Origin: Bog-532 sp963742875
GTDB taxonomy: Bacteria > Actinomycetota > Actinomycetes > Streptosporangiales > Streptosporangiaceae
Assembly: GCA_963742875.1 (NCBI GenBank)
Contig: CAVUNO010000022.1
Coordinates: 372,001 to 436,000 of the forward strand
Direction: 5' to 3'
DNA length: 64,000 nt
Shown here: positions 26,907-34,586 of the stretch, piece after piece
Layout of the letters: every line of letters starts with the position of its first letter
Position numbering within the stretch: the stretch's first letter is position 1
Made by a program: the position numbers and the translations under genes
Notes under the pieces: generated by a model
The model's database searches: none
Seen by the model: only the letters and a program-made list of their open reading frames with translations
Told to the model about the DNA's origin: nothing

Positions 26907-28659
26907 CTATTTGCCATTACTGGCGGCGCTCTGCGTCGCGGAAGCGGCCGGACTGGCCGTCGTGGGCGACGGCGACGGGCTGGTGGACGTCGGGGGATCC
27001 GATGAGGGACGGGTGAATACCGGTGGCCCGGACGACGCCCTCGTTCGCGGGTAGGCCGGTGTGCTGTCCGGGGTCGGCGCCGCGCTGCTGGTGGTGCTCT
27101 TCTTGCTGGTGGTGCTCTTCTTGCTGGTGGTGTTCTTCTTGCTGGCCGTCTTGCCACCGCCAATCTTGGCGCCGGAGCTCGCCGACGGCGCCTGAGTGCC
27201 GCTGGCGGAGGCCGCCCGTGGGGCGGCGGTGCTGCCCGGCTTCGCGCCGGTCAGGCAGGCCGACTGGCTGGGCGCCGGCGTGCTGGTCCCCTTCGGCGTT
27301 GCCGCCTGGGTTCCACCGGAGTGGGTGACCATGTCGGTGAGAGTGGGTGTGCCGAGCATGGTGACCGCGCCGGCCACGAGCAGCACGGCCAGGGTCACGA
27401 CGTTCAGCAGGACTTTGCGTGAGCGGTGCCAGACCGGCGGCTCGGTAACGTTATCCCCGACCGCTTCGCCCTCGTAGAGCATGGACGGGACCTGTGGCCG
27501 TTCCGGTGGCACGGCCGGGAGCTGGAATGCCCGGCTCCTCAGCGGCCAGGGCCGACTGGGCGACCGGGACCAGGAACCGTGCGGCTCCTTCGGCCACCGC
27601 CGTCTTGGGGTCGGTGTCAATGGCTGGTGCCCGGCCGAACTCGGCCGAGATCAGCTGCGAGACCAGCGGGATCCGGGATGAGCCGCCGACCAGCAGGATC
27701 GCGTCCACCTGGTCGGCGCCGACGTCGGCCGAGCCGAGCGCGCCGTGCAGCGCCTCGATGGTCCGTTCCAGCTCGGGCTGGATCATCTCCTCGAACTCGG
27801 CCCGGGTCACCCGGACCCGCTGCCGGACGCCGCCGAGCGAAACCGCGATGGTGGTGTCGGTGTCCACCGACAGGGCTTCCTTCGCCTCGGTGCACTCGCG
27901 GCGCAGCCGGGCGACCTCGGAAACGATGTCCGGATCGTTGGGGTCGATCTGGGTCAGCGGCACCCCCGCGGCGGCGCACACATGCTCGAACAGCATCTCG
28001 TCGAAGGTGACCCCGCCAAGCCCGTCGATCCCTTCGGGCCTGCCGAGGACCGTGAACGCGGTGGGCGAGTCTTTGCGTACCACAGCGGCATCGAAGGTCC
28101 CCCCGCCGAGGTCGTACACGGCCAGATGGGCGCCGACCTCGACCCGCTCCCGACTGGCGTAGCTGATCGCGGCGGCCTGCGGTTCGCTCAGCAGTTCCGC
28201 GCGGCCCAGCCGTGTCATCTCGCCGATGCGGGTGGCCTGCACGGCCTGCTCGAACAGGCTTATCTTGTACGGTCCCCAGCTGGCCGGGCAGGTTAGCGCG
28301 ACGCCTTCGGGCAGTTCGCCTTCCCGCTCGCTGGCCCGCTGCCATACCCAGTGGACGAGCACCGCGGCCAGCTCATGAGCGTGCCAAGGCACCCCGCCCA
28401 CCAGCAGCGGGATCTCGTCACCTATCCGGCGCTTGAACTCCCGCACCACGCGGTCGGGATCGGTCAGCGCGCGGCGCTGTGCGCCCTCGCCGACCACCAG
28501 CGAGCCGTCTTCGGCCAGGAACAGCACCGACGGCACAGCGGACGAGCGGCTGCCCAGCGGAACGACGTGGGTTTCCAGCTCAGCCACGGTGGGCCGGCAC
28601 AGCGCCGTGGCCGTGTACGTCGTGCCGAGGTCGATCCCCAGCCAGTACGTCATCATCAC
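26907..28659 (-). pseudogene. Hsp70-like ATPase with C-terminal membrane segment (single-base frameshift)
   Basis: DnaK-type nucleotide-binding domain: GIDLGTTYTATAL (phosphate 1), AVYDLGGGTFDAAVV (phosphate 2) and ILLVGGSSRIPLV (adenosine), about residues 1-375. No peptide-binding domain follows. An extra C near 27519 shifts the frame; the continuation has a transmembrane helix (VVTLAVLLVAGAVTMLG) and a Thr/Ser/Lys/Pro-rich tail with three KKxTTS repeats. Corrected length is about 580 residues. Hsp70-like membrane proteins occur beside Ini-type dynamins in actinobacteria and may remodel them. It ends next to the IS630 end and diverges from the iniB-like gene. Listed as pseudogene only because of the frameshift. 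Confidence 0.8.
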
Positions 28660-28977
28660 CCTCCCCGCGGGCGCCCCGCGGGCACCCGCGGACGCATCCA
28701 GGAACCTTTTGAAACGTCCCGAAGGAAAGACGCCGATCGGGGCCGTCCCGTTGGCGCTGGCAAACCCCTGCTAACCCCCTTCCTAGGTATGGGATGCGGG
28801 CTGATCGGGGGAAAATCCCTAATTCCCCCCGTAGGGGAATCCCCGGATCCCCTATCGGCGTGCGGGAGATAGCGGGTCATTCCCCGATTGCGTAGGCGCG
28901 ATCGATCCCTAGATTTGCCGACGCGTCCGGACATTCGGTCCGTTCGCTAATCTGGCGATGCCGAGGAAATAGCTGCG
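28660..28977. promoter_or_regulatory. Divergent Hsp70/IniB promoter region with nested palindromes
   Basis: GGGGGAA (28807-28813) pairs with TTCCCCC (28823-28829). ATTCCCC (28822-28828) pairs with GGGGAAT (28834-28840). TAGGGGA (28832-28838) pairs with TCCCCTA (28848-28854). The arms overlap, so they are mutually exclusive as hairpins but can serve as repeated operator half-sites (GGGGA/TCCCC). A likely target for the LuxR-type regulator at 34587-37252. Confidence 0.5.
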
Positions 28978-29895
28978 ATGAACGCTGAGATCTCGCTGCT
29001 CGACTTCATCCTGAAACTGCTGAAAAACCCGCAGGCTCAGGCGGAGTTCCGCGCGAGTCCCGAGCAAGTGCTGGCCGCGCACGGCCTCACCGGTGTGTGT
29101 GCCGCGGACATCCACGAGATGTTGCCCCTCGTGACGGACCACCGCTCCGTCGAACTGGCCAGCGTCAGCCACTCCGCCCCACCGTCGGTCGTGCCGGCCC
29201 CGGGGGACGGCGACACCCACGCTGCCATCGAGTACCTGCGCTATATCACCAACGCGTACACGTACGAAGACCACAGCGTCCACATCGACGAGTCGGTGCA
29301 CGCGAACATCTGGGCCGTCGGCGAGGTGGCGCAGACCTTCGACGACAGCCACGTCGTGCCGGACGGCGCGGGCCCGGTGGCGGGCGGGCACATCCCCGGC
29401 CCGGTGATGCCCGGTCCGGGCGGTCCGGTGAGTACCGGCAACTGGGTGGGCGACGGCCACGGGAACACCTTCGGCCAGGGCAGAAACCTCGCTTACGGCG
29501 GCCACGCCCCGCAGGGTGACGGCAACGCCCACGGGCCGGCCGGTAACTCGCCGGACGGCCTGGCCGGAAGCTCGCCCAGCAATGACCTGCCTTACCGTCC
29601 CGGTCATGACCAGGGTGACGGCCACCTGCACGGCTTCGGCTCCGGGGCTACTACGACCCTGGCCAGCGGTACTGGAAGCCCGGTCGCTTACTCCGGTGAC
29701 ACCGGCGGCTCGCACGGCAACACCGGCTCCGGTACCCCCACGGACTCCGGAACCGCCAGCACGACCGGTCCGGACGACTGCGGCCACACGTACGACGCCC
29801 ACAGCAGCCTGGGTGACAACTACTACAGCCAGGGCGGCGAGCACGGCGTCTACGACGTCCACGACGAGCCATCCGTGCATCTGGACCTGCACTGA
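28978..29895 (+). CDS. IniB-like protein
   Basis: 305 residues, ATG after GAGGAAATAG. N-terminal IniB-type domain (ISLLDFILKLLKNPQAQAEF, RASPEQVLAAHGLTGVCAAD), then an acidic, Gly/His/Thr-rich disordered tail (from about residue 120). In mycobacteria iniB is the first gene of iniBAC, induced by cell-wall inhibitors. Here it is followed by the repeat protein and two dynamins and diverges from the Hsp70-like gene. Probably a cytosolic or membrane-associated partner of the dynamins. Confidence 0.75.
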   Translation: MNAEISLLDFILKLLKNPQAQAEFRASPEQVLAAHGLTGVCAADIHEMLPLVTDHRSVELASVSHSAPPSVVPAPGDGDTHAAIEYLRYITNAYTYEDHSVHIDESVHANIWAVGEVAQTFDDSHVVPDGAGPVAGGHIPGPVMPGPGGPVSTGNWVGDGHGNTFGQGRNLAYGGHAPQGDGNAHGPAGNSPDGLAGSSPSNDLPYRPGHDQGDGHLHGFGSGATTTLASGTGSPVAYSGDTGGSHGNTGSGTPTDSGTASTTGPDDCGHTYDAHSSLGDNYYSQGGEHGVYDVHDEPSVHLDLH

Positions 29896-30056
29896 TTCGG
29901 TAACTGCGGTGGCCCGGTTCCGCTGCGCGAACACACCCGGGGCCGCGGCCACCTGAGAACTTCCTGCTGGCATGACGAAGCGGTGCGCCGCTTCACGCGT
30001 TGATCGCCCCGGCCGGACCCTAAGCCGGGCAGCTCCCTTCAGAGAAAAGAGCAAAA
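29896..30056. other. Gap between iniB-like and repeat genes
   Basis: 161 bases with AGAGAAAAGAGC just before the next ATG as ribosome site. No terminator was seen, so read-through is likely. Confidence 0.4.
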
Positions 30057-31115
30057 ATGTCCACTCCATCGAACCCGACCGGTACCCAGCACGCCTCAGG
30101 GCCGAGCGGCTCGTCCAGCCAGACGGCCGGCGGCAGCACCGGCACGCAGGACACCGGTGCCCAGCACGCCTCAGGGCCGAGCGGCTCGTCCAGCCAGACG
30201 GCCGGCGGCAGCACCGGCACGCAGGACACCGGTGCCCAGCACGCCTCAGGGCCGAGCGGCTCGTCCAGCCAGACGGCCGGCGGCAGCACCGGCACGCAGG
30301 ACACCGGTGCCCAGCACGCCTCAGGGCCGAGCGGCTCGTCCAGCCAGACGGCCGGCGGCAGCACCGGCACGCAGGACACCGGTGCCCAGCACGCCTCAGG
30401 GCCGAGCGGCTCGTCCAGCCAGACGGCCGGCAACAAGGGCGACGACCACTGCGATGATCGTGGCCACCACGAGGAGTGATCACCACGAGGACCGTGAGCA
30501 CTACGGGCTTCGTGAGCACTACGAGGACCGTGATCACTACAAGGACCGGGACCACCACGAGCATCGTGAGCACTACGAGGACCGTGAGCACTACGGGCTT
30601 CGTGATCACTACGAGGGCCGGGACCACTACGAGGGCCGGGACCACCACGAGGGCCGGGACCACCACGAGGGCCGGGACCACCACGAGGGCCGGGACCACC
30701 ACGAGGACCGGGACCACATCACGAGGACCGGGACCACCATCACGAGGACCGCGACCACCACTGGCACTTCGGTGCCGGCAGCAGCCCCACTCGGTCGGCT
30801 CCGCCCGAGACCGCCAGCTGCGAAAAGGACCACCACGAGCACCACCTGCACAACTTCGGCGGCGGGGCTCCCACGACGACCACCACCACTACGACCGTCA
30901 TCACCAGCAGTACTACCAGCACCGCGCCCGAACGCTCCGGCTGGGAGCACGAGCACCGTCACCACGGCCACCACGAATTCGGCCACCACGAATTCGGCCA
31001 CCACGAGCACGAGGTCAAGTACTACGAGCACCACGAGCACCACCAGCACAACGAGCACGTCGACCACTGCGCGGACATGGACACGCACGACGCCGCCTTC
31101 GGTCTCGTGCTCTGA
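30057..31115 (+). pseudogene. Tandem-repeat, His-rich protein with compensating frameshifts
   Basis: ATG 30057. Residues 10-125 are five copies of a 25-residue unit (QHASGPSGSSSQTAGGST, GTQDTGA). The frame then stops at 30477-30479. Removing one T there joins it to a charged His-rich stretch (DHHEDREHYGLREHYEDRD, many EGRDHH units). Adding one C near 30716 returns to the first frame: DHHWHFGAGSS, EKDHHEHHLHNFGGG, HRHHGHHEFGHHEFGHHEHE, ending MDTHDAAFGLVL with stop 31113-31115. A further short swap near 30865-30945 would keep it His-rich throughout (SHDDHHHYDRHHQQYYQH). The likely protein is about 350 residues, metal-binding or scaffold-like, co-transcribed with the dynamins. Confidence 0.55.
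30087..30431. repeat. 75-bp tandem repeat, 4.6 copies
   Basis: Copies start at 30087, 30162, 30237, 30312 and 30387 with essentially identical sequence. The last is cut after 45 bases. In frame with the coding sequence (25 codons per unit). Confidence 0.95.
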
Positions 31116-31141
31116 ACAGCTGACGCAGCCGCGTTACCCTT

Positions 31142-31176
31142 CTTTGGCCCACCCGGGATACCCGGGTGGGCCAAAG
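31142..31176 (+). terminator. Perfect 16-bp hairpin directly before the iniA-like gene
   Basis: CTTTGGCCCACCCGGG - ATA - CCCGGGTGGGCCAAAG, with no T-tract. The GAGGAGG ribosome site begins five bases later. It may be an attenuator or partial terminator reducing expression of the two dynamins relative to iniB, or an RNA-stabilising stem after processing. Confidence 0.6.
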
Positions 31177-31192
31177 GCGTGAGGAGGCAACA

Positions 31193-33082
31193 ATGCCGAG
31201 TGGCATCGCGAGCGAGCAGCACGGCGTCGCCCTGCCGCCAGCCAACGGTGGACAGCTCGCCGTGGGCGACACCGTGATTCCGGCCATCCAGGCCGTCGAG
31301 CTCGCGCTGCGGGCGTCCACCGCCTACCAGCGGCCCGATCTCGCGGTCCGGGCCCGGCAGGCGCTCCAGCGCCTGCACAATCCCCGGGTGCGCATCCTGG
31401 TAGTCGGCGAGTTCAAGCAGGGCAAGAGCATGCTGGTCAACGCCCTGGTCAACGCCCCGATATGCCCGATCGACGATGACATCTCCACGGCGGTGCCCAC
31501 CGTGGTCCGGTACGCAGAAGACCCCTCGGTAACCCTGGTCCGCGGGACCCGGGGCAGCGGCGATGCCGACGAGCGGGAAGAACGCACCCAGGTGTCGATC
31601 GAGCAGCTCGCCAGCCACGTATCCGAGGCCGGCAATCCGGGCAACCACGCGGGCCTGAAGTACGCGGAGGTCGGGATTCCCCGGCATATCCTCGCCGACG
31701 GCCTAGAGCTGGTGGACACGCCGGGGGTTGGCGGCCTCGGCTCGGTCCACGGTTCCGCCACGATGACCATGCTGCCCAGCGCGGACGCCATTCTGCTGGT
31801 GTCCGACGCGGCGGCCGAGTACAGCCGCCCCGAGCTTGAGTTCCTGCGCCAGGCGGGACTGGTCTGCCCCAACGTCGCCTGCGTTCTCACCAAGATCGAC
31901 CTGTACCCGCAGTGGCAGCGGATCGCCGAACTGGACCGCGGCCACCTGGCCACCGCCGGCATCGGCGCGGAGATGCTGCCCACCTCCTCGGTGCTGCGGC
32001 TGCATGCGGTGCGGGCGCGGGACCACGCGCTCAATGCCGAATCGGGTTTCCCGGCGCTGGTCACCTTCCTGCGCGAGCGCGTGATCGGTCAGTCCGGACG
32101 GCTGGCCAACCGGGCCGCGGCCAACGACGTCGTGACGATCACCGGCCAGCTGGCCACCGGCATGCGCGCCGAGCTGGCGGCCTGCGAGGACCCGGAGCGG
32201 GCCGACCGGCTGGTCGCCGAGCTGGAGCAGGCCAGGCAACGGGCCGCTGACCTGAGGGACCGCAGCGCACGCTGGCACCAGGTGCTGAACGACGGGATCG
32301 CCGACCTCAACGCCGACGTCGACTACGACCTGCGGGACCGGATGCGGGCCATCGTCCGGGAAGCAGAAGCGCTGCTGGAGGGCGCCGACCCGGCGAAGAT
32401 CTGGGACCAGTTCGCCGGGCAGGTAAAGGACCAGGCCGCCGCTGCGGTGGCGGTGAACTTCCTGTGGGCCAGCGAGCGGGCCCGCTGGCTGGCCGCCCAG
32501 GTAGCCGATCTGTTCGCGGAGGACGGTGCCCACTCGCTGGCCCAGCTGCGCACGGCCAGCCCCGGGGTGCCGGAGGCGATCGCTGAGATGGACCGGCCGG
32601 GCGGAGAGAAGTTCGGCGTCGGCCAGAAGGCGTTCATCGGGCTGCGTGGTGGCTACATGGGCACCTTGATGGCGGGTATGTACTCCACGTTCATGGGCCT
32701 GAGCTTGCTGAACCCGTTCTCGGCCGCGGCTGGGCTGCTCATGGGCGGTAAAATGATGCGCGACGAGAGTCGGCGCCTTCTCGACCGGCGCCGGATGGAG
32801 GCCAAGAATACGGTGCGCCGCTACGTGGACGACGTTTCGTTCCAGGTGGGCAAGCAATCCCGGGACATGCTCCGCTACATGCAACGTGAACTGCGGGATC
32901 ACTTCGTGGCCCGCAGCGAGGAACTGGTCCGGTCGGCCGAGGAGTCGCTGATCGCCGCGGAACGAGCCATGCAGGCCGATGAGGCGGAGCGGCAGCAGCG
33001 CATCGCCGATCTGCACGCAGAACTCGAGCGAATCGCGGCTCTGGAACACGAGGGGCAGGCGCTGGCGCTTGCGGCCGAGTAG
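31193..33082 (+). CDS. Dynamin-like GTPase (IniA-like)
   Basis: 629 residues; ATG after GAGGAGG. G1 GEFKQGKS (72-79), G2 Thr in ISTAVPTV, G3 DTPG (175-178), G4 TKID (233-236). Helical stalk regions follow, with predicted coiled coil (about 330-370 and 560-625). A hydrophobic paddle near 486-521 (GTLMAGMYSTFMGLSLL, PFSAAAGLLMG) would insert into membrane. Mycobacterial IniA is a membrane-fission dynamin of the cell-wall stress response. It pairs with the shorter GTPase at 33101, 18 bases downstream. Confidence 0.88.
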   Translation: MPSGIASEQHGVALPPANGGQLAVGDTVIPAIQAVELALRASTAYQRPDLAVRARQALQRLHNPRVRILVVGEFKQGKSMLVNALVNAPICPIDDDISTAVPTVVRYAEDPSVTLVRGTRGSGDADEREERTQVSIEQLASHVSEAGNPGNHAGLKYAEVGIPRHILADGLELVDTPGVGGLGSVHGSATMTMLPSADAILLVSDAAAEYSRPELEFLRQAGLVCPNVACVLTKIDLYPQWQRIAELDRGHLATAGIGAEMLPTSSVLRLHAVRARDHALNAESGFPALVTFLRERVIGQSGRLANRAAANDVVTITGQLATGMRAELAACEDPERADRLVAELEQARQRAADLRDRSARWHQVLNDGIADLNADVDYDLRDRMRAIVREAEALLEGADPAKIWDQFAGQVKDQAAAAVAVNFLWASERARWLAAQVADLFAEDGAHSLAQLRTASPGVPEAIAEMDRPGGEKFGVGQKAFIGLRGGYMGTLMAGMYSTFMGLSLLNPFSAAAGLLMGGKMMRDESRRLLDRRRMEAKNTVRRYVDDVSFQVGKQSRDMLRYMQRELRDHFVARSEELVRSAEESLIAAERAMQADEAERQQRIADLHAELERIAALEHEGQALALAAE

Positions 33083-33100
33083 GCCGGGCTGCTGGCCACG

Positions 33101-34585
33101 GTGACCAACGCGTCGGACCTCTCGTCGACCGCTCGTCGGCTGCTCCAGCGCACCATCGAGGCGTACCGGGGCTCGGCGGAGACCCAGCGATGGCTGCGCG
33201 GGGAACTGGACCGGATCGATGCCCCGCTTAGGGTCGCCATCGCGGGCAAGGTCAAGGCGGGCAAGTCGACACTGCTCAACGCCATGGTTGGCGAGATGGT
33301 CGCCGCGACTGACGCGGCCGAGTGCACCAAGCTGGTCACCTGGTACCAGTATGCGAACGCGTCGCGACTGACATTGTACCCGAAGCGGGGCGCGCCGCGG
33401 CAGCTGCCGGCCACCCGGCGGGACGGACGGCTGGTCATGGACCTGGACGGGACGCCCGCCGAGGACGTCGACCGGCTCGTGGTGGACTGGCCGTCGCGGC
33501 GGCTGCAGGCCATCACGCTGATCGACACCCCGGGTATCGGGTCAATGACGGCCGAAAGTTCGCAGCGGTCGGCGGCGTTCCTGCTGCCGGAGGACCAGCC
33601 GGGCAGTGCCAACGGGGTCATTTACCTGATGCGGCACCTGCACGCCACCGACTTCGAGTTCCTGGAGGCGTTCAGTCAGCACGGCGTGGCCAGGTCGAGC
33701 GGCCTCAACGCGATCGCCGTGCTCTCGCGGGCCGACGAGATTGGCGGCGGAAGGCTGGACGCCTTGCAGTCCGCCCGCCGCGTCGCCGCCAGGTACCGGT
33801 CCGATCCCCGGCTGCTCGGCCTCTGCCAGGACGTCGTGGCGGTGGCCGGACTGCTCGCGCAGGCAGGGCGCTCGCTGCGGCAGGATGAGTTCCAGACCTT
33901 CTCGGCGCTGGCCAGCGCCTCCCGCGATGACACGGACGCCATGCTGCTGTCCGCGGACCGTTTCCTTCGCGCGGCCCCGCACCTGGATGCCCTGCTTCCG
34001 CGCGACGCAAGGCACTCACTGCTGGACCGGTTCGGCCTGTTCGGCGTGCGGCTGGCGATCACGCTGGTGCGGCAGGGCAGCAAGAGCCCGGACCTGCTCG
34101 CCGAGGAACTGGTGCGGCGCAGCGGCCTCGACGACCTGGGATCCGCACTGGCCAGCCGGTTCACGGAGCGGCGCGAGCTGCTTAAGGCGCGGTCAGCGCT
34201 GCTCGCCGCGGATTCCGTGATCAGGCGTGAGCCCTCGCGCCGGGCGCGCCCGCTGCTCGCCGAGGTCGAGCGCATCCTGGCGAGCAGCCATGAGTTCGCC
34301 GAGATGCGGCTGCTGGCCGCGATCCGTTCGTCGGCGATCACGTTTCCCGAATCGCACCACGCGGAGGCGGAACGGCTGCTCGGCGCGAACGGGACGACCC
34401 CGGCACGCCGCCTCGGGCTGGTGGATGAGACCGATCCCGGCACGCTGCGCGGCGTGGCGCTGGAGGCGCTGGATCGCTGGCGAAGGCTCAGCGAGAACCC
34501 CGTCCTGTCCCGTGCCTCCGCCGACGCCGCCAGGACGGTCGTGCGCAGCTGCGAGGGGATCCTGCACGCGCTGTCCGGCGAATGA
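33101..34585 (+). CDS. Dynamin-like GTPase (IniC-like)
   Basis: 494 residues from GTG 33101; no strong ribosome site, so coupling to the IniA-like stop (33080-33082) is probable. G1 GKVKAGKST (49-57), G3 DTPG (about 141-144), G4-like SRAD in AIAVLSRADEI. Helical C-terminal half without a clear membrane paddle. As with iniA/iniC in mycobacteria, the two would form a heteromeric membrane-remodelling pair. Its last ~390 bases overlap the readable 3' extension of the opposite-strand regulator. Confidence 0.85.
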   Translation: MTNASDLSSTARRLLQRTIEAYRGSAETQRWLRGELDRIDAPLRVAIAGKVKAGKSTLLNAMVGEMVAATDAAECTKLVTWYQYANASRLTLYPKRGAPRQLPATRRDGRLVMDLDGTPAEDVDRLVVDWPSRRLQAITLIDTPGIGSMTAESSQRSAAFLLPEDQPGSANGVIYLMRHLHATDFEFLEAFSQHGVARSSGLNAIAVLSRADEIGGGRLDALQSARRVAARYRSDPRLLGLCQDVVAVAGLLAQAGRSLRQDEFQTFSALASASRDDTDAMLLSADRFLRAAPHLDALLPRDARHSLLDRFGLFGVRLAITLVRQGSKSPDLLAEELVRRSGLDDLGSALASRFTERRELLKARSALLAADSVIRREPSRRARPLLAEVERILASSHEFAEMRLLAAIRSSAITFPESHHAEAERLLGANGTTPARRLGLVDETDPGTLRGVALEALDRWRRLSENPVLSRASADAARTVVRSCEGILHALSGE

Positions 34586-34586
34586 G

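Noticed and set aside
30087..30431. Regular 75-bp repeats considered as a CRISPR array
   Set aside because: The units are contiguous and identical with no unique spacers, and they code a 25-residue protein repeat in frame.
28909..30717. Long minus-strand frame with Val/Leu-rich repeats
   Set aside because: It is the antisense of the iniB-like and repeat genes. The composition is a by-product of the complementary His/Gly/Thr codons, and no ribosome site or family match is seen.
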